This document shows positions 12,501 through 21,700 of a stretch of DNA of 64,000 nucleotides, in pieces. The notes under the pieces are model-generated. The model was not told the DNA's origin and searched no databases. It saw only the letters and a program-made list of their open reading frames with translations. The position numbers and the translations under genes were made by a program. Each line of letters opens with the position of its first letter. Position 1 is the first letter of the stretch. Source of the stretch: Limnomonas spitsbergensis (Eukaryota > Chlorophyta > Chlorophyceae > Chlamydomonadales); assembly GCA_037349105.1 (NCBI GenBank), contig JAYJMM010000119.1:6893001-6957000 (forward strand). Direction: 5' to 3'.

Positions 12501-13981
12501 GCTGGCAGAGCCAGGAGCCGCCCAGGGGGCAGGCATACGGCAGGGAACAGCCAAGCTGGCAGAGCCAGGAGCCGCCCAGGGGGCAGGCAGACGGCAGGGA
12601 ACAGCCAAGCTGGCAGAGCCAGGAGCCGCACAGGGGGCAGGCAGAATCGGACAGAGGAGCACAGCCTTGGAGATCCGGACCTGTAGAGCAGCAGAGCAGA
12701 AGTGAGGCAGGATGGCAGCCACCTGCAGGGGGCAGAGACTCCGCAGGCGGGGCAGGCAGACGGCCGTCTGGAGAGAACCATGCTCAAAAGGAGCCAGATA
12801 ACAGACACAGCGGATACCAGCAGGATCGCAACCCATCAGGGGGCGGCGGAGATGGATCTGGACCACACTCTGGATCAGAGGATTCAGGGTCAGCTGGAGC
12901 AGACAGGCGCGGGCCAGGGGCCAGGCGGGAGTCAGGCGACCAGGAAATGAGAAGGCTCGATCGGGAGCAAGCAAGGAACAATCTGCAGCTGCAGCAGCAG
13001 ATGATCTCGCAGTTGGCAGGGATGGCCAAATATACCAAAATCCCAGCTATCCAAGGCAACGTGCCGGTGTTGGATATGTCACACCCGGGCGCGGTTGCAG
13101 CCAAGAAATATTGCCAAGCGTGTGGCCATTGGGGATCACACAACAGGCTGGCGCTGTCGGATGAACCACCGGCGCTGGACGTGGTGGCAGGGGAAATTGT
13201 TGGATCCTGCCAGTCACCCTCGGCCATGGCCATGCTCGTGCGATCCCTGGCCAGGTTGTGGAACAACAAGCCTGCCAGTGTGGGGCCGTTGATGGCGGCC
13301 ATCAGGGCAGCGCCCCACGCAGGGGACAGGGCCACCAAGGACATGGAAAGGATCGGGCGGCAGTGGGCCGCTCCAGCAGAGGAGCAGTGCTGTGAGGTTT
13401 CCCTTCTTACCCTGTGGATCAGGGTGGTAAAGGATGAGGTGGGGAAGCCGACCTCGAATGAGAGATCCGCGATCACCAACCTCAAGCTGGGGGTCAAAAC
13501 AACCTTGGATCCAGAGGTCGAGCCAGAGGAGACAGTGGAGGCGTTTGCGCACAGAGTCCTGTCCACAGCAGAGTTGCTGCAGATCTCCAGGGATGCAGTG
13601 GACTACTTTGGCAGAAGGCACTCGGTCTCGCACATGTTCTATGAGGGGCTGCCAATGGCCACCAGGGGCAAGCTGAGCACGTTCGTAATCACGGTGCCAG
13701 GGTACTTGAATATGACCGATGAGGAGCAGATCACTGTACTGACGCAGCAGGTGGTGCTGTGGGAGAAGTTCGCCCTGGAAATGGGGGACCTGTCTGTCAC
13801 AGATCACAGGCCTGCGGCAGAAGAGGAGAATGAGACGGAAGAGGGGGAAGAGACGGAAGAGGAGGAAGAGAAGCGAGAGGCTTCTTGGAAGCAGAGACTT
13901 TTTGGAGGAAGATATTCCTTGGATGAGGAGAGGCCAGTGTCACCCCGTGAGCGGTCCATAGATGGGCCAAGGTGGCGCTAG
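6557..13981 (+). CDS. Gag-like polyprotein of the retroelement, 2474 aa
   Basis: The frame is open for 7.4 kb, starting at the first ATG (MAECNLHPDRH) and ending at TAG. In order it contains an 81-aa direct duplication (about aa 135-297), eleven full plus one partial 29-aa repeat VVAGGCEPGQLQVQAPQLCL.. (about aa 762-1090), eighteen 18-aa repeats QPSWQSQEPPRGQADGRE (about aa 1710-2033), a CQACGHWGSH motif near aa 2183, a globular helical region (about aa 2200-2415) and an acidic Glu-rich tail. A larger module including KPWADL..EEELSDPI and QPIGW..W..WK occurs twice, near aa 325-590 and aa 1425-1590. The globular region resembles a retroviral-type capsid in position and helix-rich composition, but I recognise no family. 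CxxC-H lacks the final Cys of a zinc knuckle. No protease, RT or integrase follows. Confidence 0.6.
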   Translation: MAECNLHPDRHQHPDAQRRSGRVWGLEPGADLIEVADSLIAEEALRMAEKLARPVDPAARACKVTGPDHFLPGAAGMLDGGAVCVIRTGIGRGGPLPADSSSSLEFEQGPAQAGTPDLILDQVAEVSQSSSIRRDSEPGAAPQRIPSKGTRVAQRVLVEPCQPEHSSESAADPEGLAGHDKLQPGGKDMGSRQVPAVVKRKGAGAQPAVTRQTWQDSELDAAPQRIPSKGTRVAQRVLVEPCQPEHSSESAADPEGLAGLDKLQPGGMDMGSRQVPAVVKREGASAQPAVTRQTWQDSAEPLAAFKKSAVPVGKPWADLISEEELSDPIQEERGQRPKTGLDSEQQMALEGEAMRISRGLAGIEDPADLGCRVPSADQAWPKSVGQADGTVGAGVSHKGIGRGGPVPHSTLEIPRQGLEYAQWLRQGGRTPELTLDSAAEVSQTSGADRDSGPEGAPQQDLPSGAGAARRVMNEPDHGDQRAGASAAPERAAECEGARDLGSGPEYATQKRLLRVASAAQCVKKENGTMPRGGGQVIRKPADLQAVGRAKDATAKWPPVKRKGDLAQPIGWNMLGQWIAGVWKVACDAVITLTEEFPALQGEQDLYWTEVHGDDQNDPEQVRLRSLAVRQQCTPLEAVTRHVKQPGGQVTPSGWSMFDILSSDSEPSPRDLQQAWGRAFSPRRDSPVASEQLHLISCFQAGSAWPPRQDSPVASEQLHLISSDLTGRAEHRPGPRRASEAEDYARFGVVPEQDKQDQEDQTVVAGGCEPGQLQVQAPQLCLQKEAGPVTPVVAGGCEPGQLQVQAPQLCLHREAGPVTPVVAGGCEPGQLQVQAPQLCLHREAGPVTPVVAGGCKPGQLQVQAPQLCLHREAGPVTPVVAGGCEPGQLQVQAPRLCLQRQAGPVTPVVAGGCEPGQLQVQAPQLCLHREAGPVIPVVAGGCEPGQLQVQAPQLCLQRQAGPVTPVVAGGCEPGQLQVQATRLCLLRQAGTVTPVVAGGCEPGQLQVQAPQLCLQRQAGSVTPVVAGGCEPGQLQVQATRHCLQREAGTVTPVVAGGCKPGQLQVQAPQLCLQREAAPVTPVVAGGCEPSHLHLWEQKLNQQVAEEPAGSSEVEDHVHRHAPVPVQMQMHQPEEDGPVTPPVAAAPGGVQVPISEPGAAQQANKQLGAAENHEGSEEQGISIPMLREKVNWYRQKLKGVARQLWVARQPILAWKMRMTRQLRMMKHRLEHAKQNLQALLPTSEEQEEQQLQQTAMVAWHVALPGGHRAEQASHEAKEEAQPPQHQGCVPRFPRQEGFHSAEQFGPVGQASPSLSLGPDGCSRSSQAVAGRAADSDVEAARSSRSPVPAPVDDSSSRNVCLVAIHAAVPADVELARLWEVSVARRGPAEVKREGAGAKPAMAGQVLQESDEPRIQSKRVAVPVGKPWADLMREEELSDPIPEAQVQKGPQPRAGLHSRRQLRPRRTPVRRVVGSAVYGTPLSRFPPSVGRPVQRSKEGFSGQVKRGGSQGGGLYGFSNNPAWEQEEGPRESEHSWAVKVADLQELIKEDLQPIGWRGILRWVANLWKQVCSRCFSHFSDQVNAIEEFRAHHLREWATKAMMGIPHTGQDRATLLAALGQASKGGAGREAALAVKAFADEWGNGVKGDQEEPGSEPEDQEWEGYETAVQQPEELREVQRWQQQARAAPTPGSRKASEEVLSDSWVRNYTGGTQPSWQSQEPPRGQADGKKQPSWQSQEPPRGQAYGREQPSWQSQEPPRGQAYGREQPSWQSQEPPRGQADGREQPSWQSQEPPRGQADGREQPSWQSQEPPRGQADGKNQPSWQSQEPLRGQAYGREQPSWQSQEPPRGQADGREQPSWQSQEPPRGQAYGREQPSWQSQEPPRGQADGKNQPSWQSQELPRGQAYGREQPSWQSQEPPRGQADGKNQPSWQSQEPPRGQAYGREQPSWQSQEPPRGQADGKNQPSWQSQEPPRGQADGKNQPSWQSQEPPRGQAYGREQPSWQSQEPPRGQADGREQPSWQSQEPHRGQAESDRGAQPWRSGPVEQQSRSEAGWQPPAGGRDSAGGAGRRPSGENHAQKEPDNRHSGYQQDRNPSGGGGDGSGPHSGSEDSGSAGADRRGPGARRESGDQEMRRLDREQARNNLQLQQQMISQLAGMAKYTKIPAIQGNVPVLDMSHPGAVAAKKYCQACGHWGSHNRLALSDEPPALDVVAGEIVGSCQSPSAMAMLVRSLARLWNNKPASVGPLMAAIRAAPHAGDRATKDMERIGRQWAAPAEEQCCEVSLLTLWIRVVKDEVGKPTSNERSAITNLKLGVKTTLDPEVEPEETVEAFAHRVLSTAELLQISRDAVDYFGRRHSVSHMFYEGLPMATRGKLSTFVITVPGYLNMTDEEQITVLTQQVVLWEKFALEMGDLSVTDHRPAAEEENETEEGEETEEEEEKREASWKQRLFGGRYSLDEERPVSPRERSIDGPRWR
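6959..7444 (+). repeat. 243-bp tandem duplication within the Gag-like ORF
   Basis: Two copies, each 81 codons, begin GACAGCGAAC at 6959 and 7202. They differ by a handful of substitutions. The period preserves the reading frame. Confidence 0.9.
8840..9826 (+). repeat. 87-bp tandem repeat within the Gag-like ORF
   Basis: There are eleven full 29-codon units and one partial. Each begins GTGGTGGCCGGTGGCTGCGA or a close variant. The Cys in GGC and the Cys in LCL are kept in nearly all copies. Confidence 0.95.
11684..12655 (+). repeat. 54-bp tandem repeat within the Gag-like ORF
   Basis: There are eighteen 18-codon units built on CAGCCAAGCTGGCAGAGCCA. Units come in ADGRE, AYGRE and ADGKN subtypes arranged irregularly, which suggests unequal exchange or slippage. 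All three plus-strand frames stay open in this stretch. Confidence 0.95.
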
Positions 13982-14795
13982 GCTTCCAACAAAGAAGAGG
14001 AATCGGCACTTGAAGGGTGCACCGATACCTGAACCTCAGGGAAGGCCAAGCCCAGAGCGGCAAGGCTGCTGAGCATATGACGATACCCACACCGTCACCG
14101 GCAGGACAGGGCAGGAAACTGAGCAGCAGAAGACTGACGCTTTCAGGCACAGCGCACCTGGTCCTAGTGCACGGCAGGTGCTGGGCCGGAGGCCAGCGGG
14201 CCAATGGCGGATTATGCTAGGTGGCGGCAAGACCTAGAGCAGCGACGGGTTATACAAATTTGTTTCTCAAGAGCCGCAGCAGCAAGGCTGCGGTAGTACA
14301 TATGCTAGCGCATGGACGACAAGACTTGATTTTGTGGAGTAGTGATAGTACCCAAGGGGGCAGAAGCCGCTGCTGCGGCGCGCATTTCCTGTGGCCTTAA
14401 AAGACCAGGCGTCTATGGCGCAGTGGGGCGAGAGCAGCGGTTATACTTAGCCTGGCCTGATGATTCTGATTAACAGCCAAGTTTGGTGATGAGCAACTGA
14501 GATGCTTAGAATGACGCGCAGTATGTGCGCATTGCTTGCAGAGATTATGTGAATTTTGCCTTGAAGGAAGCCTGAACCAGGCAGATGCGTTTGGACGGCC
14601 TGAACCAGGCAGATTTGTGTATATGGCCTGAACCAGGCAGATGCGTGTAGCGGGCCTGAACCAGGCAGATTTGCTTTGATACTTTGATCTTCTGAGGTGT
14701 ACATATTGCCAGAAATTTCTTCCTAACAGTACCGACCCCTTTTTCCGGCTCCCAGCGCATGCCCGATAGGCTTAACGCTGAGGAGCGGGGGGGCG
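13982..14795 (+). other. 3' untranslated part of the retroelement
   Basis: No coding sequence is seen. It includes four 28-bp units (14570-14681) and ends in a G-rich purine stretch against B1. Any missing reverse transcriptase would be expected here; there is no room for one. Confidence 0.6.
14570..14681 (+). repeat. four 28-bp units with a GCCTGAACCAGGC hairpin
   Basis: GCCTGAACCAGGCAGAT occurs at 14570, 14598, 14626 and 14654, an exact 28-bp spacing. GCCTG-AAC-CAGGC can form a 5-bp stem. The 11-bp fillers alternate between GCG- and TTG-starting types. Confidence 0.9.
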
Positions 14796-14797
14796 AG
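14780..14797 (+). promoter_or_regulatory. polypurine-tract-like sequence before B1
   Basis: GAGGAGCGGGGGGGCGAG immediately precedes TGAAGTAG of B1. It resembles the plus-strand primer tract of LTR elements. In split-repeat elements such a tract is not required, so the role is only suggested. Confidence 0.35.
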
Positions 14798-15018
14798 TGA
14801 AGTAGTAGGGGCGGTACCCACGAGACAGGGACACCCAGACTTACCCCTAGGCAGAGAGACTTCCTGCTAGGGCTGAACCTTACAGTAGCCAGTTAACAGC
14901 TCTTGTCTGAAGTACAAGGAGCCTGTTTGTGAGTAGAAGGACACCTCTCTTAAGGCGCCTTTACCGGAGATTACGGAGTTTACCATATTGGCGCGTTTAC
15001 TGCTTTATGGTGCGACAG
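14796..15018 (+). repeat. retroelement repeat B1
   Basis: 223 bp, beginning AGTGAAGTAGTAGGGGCGG and ending TTATGGTGCGACAG. It joins A2 directly, and the joint forms the palindrome GACAGCTGTC at 15014-15023. Confidence 0.9.
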
Positions 15019-15646
15019 CTGTCACGGTATATTACGGTATACGTGCCAAAACCGTTTAGGCCGCAGTTTGCGACCTCGGAGGCTTCGCAGCTTCCCTGCG
15101 GATCCTCCTTATTTGAATAGGAACCTAGAAACCCGCTTACGCCAGGGGTTTAGCTGTCCCGTACTTTGAATTGGGCCTGCCGGGTCCCTGTATCCCGGCA
15201 ATTGCCTAAACTAGTTACTTCGTCCCTTTCAAAAGGACAGACCTCTTATGTAACAAGCTCCGGCCGGCATCCAATGCATGAGGCCTGAGGTGTTCATAAC
15301 GTCAGTACCTATATCAAGTCAAGACAAGCTCAACCTCCGCTGAGACAGCAGCAGAACAAGACCTCAGTTGAGGAACGAGATCCCTGCAGAACAGTAGTTC
15401 GCAGTCTACGATCCCGTACCCCTCACCGCGTGTGACGCGGTAAGTGCACCTGATATTGCCCAGCTGGATCGACCATACAGCCAGAAAGCCGGTGCCTCCC
15501 AAAGATATTGCCTGACATTCAAATACAAGTTTAGAAGCTTAACTCGTTGAGCACCCGCAGCCAGTGAGTAGTCACGAAGTCTGCCCGTAGGCGCCCATCA
15601 CTGTCGTGAGGGAGAAGTCCGCCACGGACCTGAAGCGCACATCTCG
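15019..15646 (+). repeat. retroelement repeat A2
   Basis: 628 bp, the second copy of A1. It lies between B1 and B2. Confidence 0.9.
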
Positions 15647-15868
15647 AGTGAAGTAGTAGGGGCGGTACCCACGAGACAGGGACACCCAGACTTACCCCTA
15701 GGCAGAGAGACTTCCTGCTAGGGCTGAACCTTACAGTAGCCAGTTAACAGCTCTTGTCTGAAGTACAAGGAGCCTGTTTGTGAGTAGAAGGACACCTCTC
15801 TAAGGCGCCTTTACCGGAGATTACGGAGTTTACCATATTGGCGCGTTTACTGCTTTATGGTGCGACAG
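15647..15868 (+). repeat. retroelement repeat B2 (right end)
   Basis: 222 bp. It matches B1 except for a single missing T in CTCTCTAAGG. It ends GCGACAG at the right border of the element; the flank continues GTCACTCTTG. Confidence 0.9.
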
Positions 15869-17750
15869 GTCACTCTTGTGTGCCAACGTAATGCCCGCTT
15901 TTCGTCCCCCCTTTCTTTCATTGCCTCCCTTTTCCACGTTTCATGAAACATAATTACGTGTGTTAGCCGGTCCGCCAGGTGCGGGTCGTTTTTGTGGATT
16001 CTTGCTTTCTAGTGGGCCCTTCTGCTAGCGGGTTTAGTGTATGATGCCGTGGGTGCAAGGACTCTTCTTGATTCCTCATAAAAGAAGGAAAAACGTGTGG
16101 GTACTGATACATGTGTCTCTCGCTGGTATGATGGACTGCCAGGGCCCGGCTTTTCCCAGCTTCCTCTGTTACTCCTGAAGTAGTTTCGTGTCTCCAACTC
16201 CGACACACCTGCCCGGCGCGCAATAAACCATGCAAAACTAAAATGTTGTGTTCTAGGTGATTCACACTGTTATCAAGCAGTGTGGCTTTTGAATGACCGT
16301 CGTCTGTAAGAAAAGGCAGCGTGGCTGGCAACACCTGTCCATGGGTTGTTGCGCATCTCTGTGCAGCTATTGAAATATCTGGGTGGACGCAGCACTACTG
16401 CACTTATACCTAGGGGCTGGCAATGCAACTTATATTCCATCGGATACGTTATACAGTATATGATCCTTACCTAGGGTATATTAATTTACATTACGGTCGG
16501 GGTGTCGTTCCGTCTATATGAGTAACTTTAGAATATTTGGCTAAGCACGTCCCATCTAAGAAAGCCGTAAAACCGTCAATATTGGCTAACTCGCCCCATG
16601 TAATAAAGCTAAATCCTGAAACCAATAAACACGATTTGTTCTTTTCTTCAACAAATCCGCGGGCGTTCTTACACCGACATGTTGTAGTTGCTTACCATCC
16701 GCGAGAGGAATGACCGTTTCAATTTTGTGAAAGGAATTCCAGACAGTGTACCGTTGGATGCGAACGCGAGCGCTGTTCTAAGAAGTAGATGAAAGCCGTA
16801 CTTTCGCGTTTTTACGTCGATTTTCGGGGGTTTTCGAAATTACGTACCGGTCAGTAACCGGTATGTGAAACGAGCAGGGTTCGATTAAAATTTATAATAT
16901 AATGCATATGATTTAACTTTTATACAACTGAATATAAAGGTGCCGATCCCTACAAGTTATACTGCGGAAGGGACCCATGTGCATCACATGCAGTGAGGGG
17001 GGATATGTATCCGTCGTTACAACATCCCGATTTGTACATCCACCCAAGTGCCATTTCGAATACTTTATGAGGGCAGGGAGTGTGAGCAGGAAGAAGACGG
17101 GCAGGGAGCTTGCTTTCCTTTCTTTCCTCTTGTGCCTCCTCCCTTGACTTTCCTAGCTAGCTCTTTGTCTGCCGACGTGGCCGAGCTTTGTTTAAGCAGG
17201 GCTTAGAGGTGTAACGTGATTAACAGGGAGCTGGCAAATGCAAATGAAGACGGGAAATACGACAGTGGGAGTCAGAGTAATGGATATTGCATTCAGTGTG
17301 CGACAGGTACAGTCCAGGCACGTCACGGCTTGTTGGCTCACTGCAGCAAGCCTTGACCTGCTTGGGCCACGGGCCATGGGTACGGTACGATAAGATTTAG
17401 CCACATCGGCCCAGTGGGACCAGCGTATTGGCATTATAGACGTGGCGTGGACCTCTTTCAAATAAATACTGCTCCATGCCAAAGACGTTCCACTTGTAGG
17501 ACCTGCTGAATGACCTTAGCCGAATCAGCGCCCAAATGTCTCATTGAGGAGGGTGAAAAAAGTAACAAAATGTAGCCTTCAGTCAGCCGAACATTTGTCA
17601 CCTGCAACTGTTCCTATCCAGCCCGCTAGCTGAGAAGTGGCAGAAGGGCCCCCCAGCCCGCGCACAAATATGCTTGCTGGGACGGAAGCTTGGGCATTTT
17701 CCCCTCGTAAGCGAGAGCAGACACAAGCAATGCTCTTTCATCTGTGAAAT
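15869..17750. other. right flank of the retroelement, no gene seen
   Basis: AT-richer DNA with no recognisable coding exon. About 17085-17222 holds a copy of the dispersed GGCCGAGC..GTAACG repeat with its CT-rich leader. The rest shows nothing I can name. Confidence 0.4.
17165..17222 (+). repeat. dispersed 60-bp repeat (family 2)
   Basis: CCGACGTGGCCGAGC, then AAGCAGGG and AGAGGTGTAACGTGATT. The CT-rich leader at 17100-17164 closely matches the leader of the copy at 34213-34355. Confidence 0.7.
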
Positions 17751-17910
17751 AGGAGTGAAATAGGGGATCCGCCTGACACGTGCATAGGAGTGAAATAGGG
17801 GATCCGCCTGGCACGTGCATAGGAGTGAAATAGGGGATCCGCCTGGCAGGTGCATAGGAGTGAAATAGGGGTGAAATAGAAGTGAAATAGGGGATCCGCC
17901 TGGCACGTGC
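17751..17910. repeat. 35-bp tandem repeat, four to five copies
   Basis: The unit is AGGAGTGAAATAGGGGATCC followed by GCCTGGCACGTGCAT. The fourth unit contains an extra internal triplication of GTGAAATAG. Confidence 0.9.
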
Positions 17911-18084
17911 AGGTGCGAGGAGGCTCCTTGCCCGTTTCAATTAGTCAAACGATGACTGCCCAGTGGCCAGAATCAAGTGATTGCTCAAAAATATACACAC
18001 TACCGGTATACCTCTGTCACTTCAATTTATTTCCCTCTTTGTTCCCCTGCCCCCTGGTGGTTGTTTCGTTCTTTCCTCCCAACC

Positions 18085-18153
18085 CTTCGGTTAGGCACCC
18101 ACGCAGCCGGGCATTTTTAAGCAGGGCCCAGAGGTGTAACGTCATTGACGCGA
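18085..18153 (+). repeat. dispersed repeat (family 2)
   Basis: GGCACCCACGCAGCCGGGC, then GCAGGGCCCAGAGGTGTAAC and GTCATTGAC, with a CT-rich leader. Confidence 0.75.
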
Positions 18154-18299
18154 CCGGTATGAGCGGGTATGCACCGTTCTAAACTAACGGTATTAGTACT
18201 GCGGCATCGTGGAGGGAAGGCAATCCCCTCCCAGAAGGGGGGCCCGAGGCATTTATAACCAGGCCAAGGGAAAGCAGTGGAGCAGAGCTGAGGACATGT

Positions 18300-18420
18300 T
18301 GATGACCTTCCACCTCTGGACCCTGTTAAATGAAGCTCGGCCACGTCGGCACCCATTAAGTCAGTGAGGGAAATTAAGGGAGAAGGCACAAGAGGAAATT
18401 GAGGAAAGCAAATTCACCTT
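18300..18420 (-). repeat. dispersed repeat (family 2), inverted copy
   Basis: GATGACCTTCCACCTCTGGA, CTCGGCCACGTCGG and a purine-rich tail read as the reverse complement of the copy at 17165. Confidence 0.65.
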
Positions 18421-18749
18421 CCAAACAACAAGAACAACAACAACAACAACTAAAAGGTCAGGCAAACTGGATCCCCTGCCCCTGAAGGCCTGCTGAGGAC
18501 ATGTACGGCAAAATAATGCATGTTGCTCTTCCAATAGCTTGTACCTCAAAGCTGTCTCCAAGGCTCAATCCGTTTTTAAGTGACATCCAATCCATCCACA
18601 ATCTGACCACACGATGCAACAAAAAATGCACAAGGCTTGGCAGTCCTTGCTCAACTTTTAAACGATGCAAACACAGGCACGGCCGTCCAACACTATTTCT
18701 ACGAATAGTGCCCCCCCCCCATCCTTACCCCCCCCCTCCCCCCTGACCC

Positions 18750-21700
18750 TCAACGCCTGCTGCTCCGCCCCTTCTCGTCTCGGCTGGACTCTTCCCGCCG
18801 CCTGCTGCCGCCGCTCCTGTCCCCGTCCCGCTTCCCTTCTTCCTTCCTGCTCGAGCTCGGCTTGCCCGCATCCTCACGACTGCCCTTGACCTCCGCATCC
18901 CTCCTCGAGGACTTCACGTCCTCCTTCCTCCCCTCCTTTGCCACAGCATCCTTGCTCCTGTCCCCTCCTGCCGCCTTACCGCCCTCCATTCCTGCCGCCG
19001 CCGCCACAACAGGGACTGACGGAACGACAGTTGCCACTGACTTCAGTCCATGTCGCCCACTGGGCGCCACATCTGCAGCCGTGTCGCCAGAGGGCCGGGC
19101 CGCGCTCCTGCTCTTCTTGTCACCTCGGTCGGGGCTGTCCCTGCTACGCTTGCTCCGGCGGGTAGAGTCCTCCTCCCGACGCCTTGAGGGGGATTGAGAA
19201 TACCTTCCCCGCGCCCTAGCAGCTCGTCTGGAGGGCGTAAGGAGGTTAAAACAGGTTACAAGGGTGTTGCAGACGTGAAGGGTTGAGGAAAAGGGTTAAG
19301 AATAGGTCAAGAGGTTACAAGGGGTTGCAGACGTGAAGGGTTGAGGGTTAGGGTTTACAATAGGTTGAGGTTACGAAGGGTTGCAGACGTGAAGGGTTCA
19401 GGGTTTACAAGAGCTTAGGGGTTACAAGGGGGTGCAGACGTTAAGGACGGCTAAGAGGACGGTGGAGATACAAGAGACGATGATGGCAAGGTAGTTGGGG
19501 TCCAACAGGGCACTGCCCCACTGCGCAGGAAAGTTAATTGGGGTCCTACAGGGCACTGTCCCGCTGGGCAAGGAAGGGATACTTTAGGTCCAACAGGGAG
19601 CGCTGCCCTGCCGAGCGAATAAGGTAGTTGGAGTGCAACAGGACACTACCCTGCTGCACGGGAAAGCTGATGATGAGGATTGTAAATTCGCAAGCCTTCA
19701 CCACCAGTGTATTTTTTTTCCGTGTCTCAGCTGTTAGCTACACTACAGTCTCTGGCCGGAGGCCCCGTTAGTGGCCACAGCCCTGCTTCTTTGGCCAGCG
19801 CTCATAGGCCGGTCCAGGCTTGGTCCCAATTAGGCCTTTGGGGGCTCCGGGGCGGCCTGTCTAAGGTGGCCTTATAGACGGAAAAAGAAACACTGTTCAA
19901 CGCGTGATCGACATCGACCGCATGTTGTGGACATGCTCGTGGTTTGGGGGAGTCTCATAGCCGTAGAGTTGCCATCCGTGCTCCGTAATTCCAGCATCAA
20001 CCCCCACACCGAATGTGACGCATTTTCAGCCTGAACCCCCAAATCTGAGTATTGACCTTCCGGCCTTACTCCCCAAGTTAAAAGGGTCATAATTTCCACC
20101 TAGATTGGCCTACGACTGGTGGCCAGAGCAGTATGGCAGGCCACAAATAGGACCTCCGGCCAGAGGCCAGCTGACATGTAGCTGAGTTACGAAGAAAGAA
20201 ATACTGGCAGCATTCATTCTCTGGCAGGGCCCGGATGCTCAAAAAGGGAGAGAGCTGTCATACTTTCACTCTTTTGCCCGAAGAGGGGTGGGGCTGCCGT
20301 TTTCTGGCAGCCATTCCTCCCCAACTTACTTTCCCCACCCACCCTAAACTGCTTCCTCACTTATTCCTCATCAAAGAAACCCCGCCTGGTATTCTTCCTT
20401 TTCCCTTTTCCATTTCCCGTTCCGTTCCCTTCCTGTCTCCTGAAGCCTTTAGTTTCTTTGTCTCCCAATCGCCGAGCCTTTGCAGCATGGCCCAGAGGTG
20501 TTATGTCATTGACCTATTCCTCACCCATTCAACTTCTCCGTGATCCTCCTCCCGCCGCGTGGCCTCCCACTCCTTCTGCCCCCCTTAGGCCTGGTCGACA
20601 TGACTGTCATGATGGTCGGCGGTGGCGGAGGCGCCTGCGGGGGGAAAGGATTCAGGCTGACATGATGTACAAGGTCTTGACGTGTGCAGGGTTCTAGGTT
20701 CAAGGTTGAGGGCCGAATCTATCATGACTGACTACAGAGGCTGCGACATCAGGGGGTTAAAGGGTTCGGGCTGACTTGTGAACCACCCCACATCCCATTG
20801 CTGATTGCCTCATTCCCTCTATGTCACATGTCTGAACGCCTGAACCCCACCAGGGCCCATGGCTGATTGCCTCTATGCCACATGCCTGATCCCCACTTGG
20901 GCCTCCTACCATCCACTAGGGAGCACAGCCTGGCCTTTTCATCCTTCCTGCCCTAAGAACTCTGTGGACCCAAGTTTGGGCACAGACGGCAAGGGGTCCC
21001 ACATGGGCCCTCCACACTTCCAGTCCTCACCAGCATCATCGGTGGCGGCGGCAGCGTTGGCTCCAGCACGTGCAGCGTCAGCGCTCCACCCAGCAGGTGC
21101 GTGCCCGTCAGCTGGCGGCAGGCTGTGCGGGCCTGGGCCTCGGTCTCAAACTCAAGCTCAGCAGTGCCCTTTGGCAGGTCAGTGGCCCTGGGGGGCAGGC
21201 AATGCGTTGTGGTTCAGCCTTGACCTATCCGTTAATACTCTAAAGGGCTTATTAAAGGTTAGGGTGCGAAGTGTTGAGGGCAGTGCCCTTGGACGGAAAG
21301 GTCGGTGGAGGTGTTTAACATCAGGGTTAAGGGCTTAGGGTAAAGGGTTTTTAAACCCCAAACCTTTGAACCGGCAGGTTGGTGGAGGTGCTCAACATCA
21401 GCGTTTGGGGTTCTAGGGTTAAGGGTTTTTTGAAACCCTGAACCTGAAACCCTTGGACGGACAGGTCGGTGGAGGTGCTCAACCCCAGGGCTGTCATCTG
21501 CAAGGCCGTGCAAGTGTCCGTAAAAAAAAGAACTTCAGCCGCTCAGGACACAAGCCCCCCCCGACAACTGCGTGCCGAATCAAGGAACCCACACACAGCG
21601 CATGACTGTCTCATACTGTCCTCTACACTTAATGCTTAAGCCTCCACACATATCCACACACAGGAAATTTGAAGGTAGCAAAGGTAGCTGTAGGGCACGT

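Larger units (their letters stand above)
5230..15868 (+). mobile_element. split-direct-repeat retroelement (DIRS/PAT-like order), Gag-only
   Basis: The element has the order A1 (5230-5857), internal region, B1 (14796-15018), A2 (15019-15646), B2 (15647-15868). A1 and A2 are both 628 bp and look identical; B1 and B2 differ by one T. Split direct repeats are the hallmark of PAT/kangaroo-type tyrosine-recombinase retrotransposons, and Chlamydomonas TOC1 has related geometry. The ends read CTGTC and GACAG, and I see no target-site duplication, as expected for a recombinase mechanism. The only long ORF is a 2474-codon Gag-like protein. Reverse transcriptase, RNase H and tyrosine recombinase were not found, so it should be non-autonomous. 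The near identity of the repeats implies recent insertion. A rearranged LTR retrotransposon of the TR-GAG kind is the main alternative. Confidence 0.8.

Noticed and set aside
8594..12974. Minus-strand and alternate plus-strand frames within the Gag-like ORF
   Set aside because: They are confined to the 87-bp and 54-bp arrays and vanish outside them, whereas the chosen frame runs through all unique segments.
14570..14681. CRISPR-like array of 17-bp repeats with 11-bp spacers
   Set aside because: Spacers are too short and alternate between two similar types, there are no cas genes, and the setting is a eukaryotic retroelement.
5230..15868. Ordinary LTR retrotransposon with two complete LTRs
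   Set aside because: The left end carries only A and the right end B-A-B; no single direct repeat explains this, while split direct repeats do so exactly. No RT or integrase was found.
20450..20525. Family-2 repeat as an introner element creating introns
   Set aside because: Only one of the copies begins near a donor, others lie mid-intron or between genes in both orientations, and none spans a whole intron.
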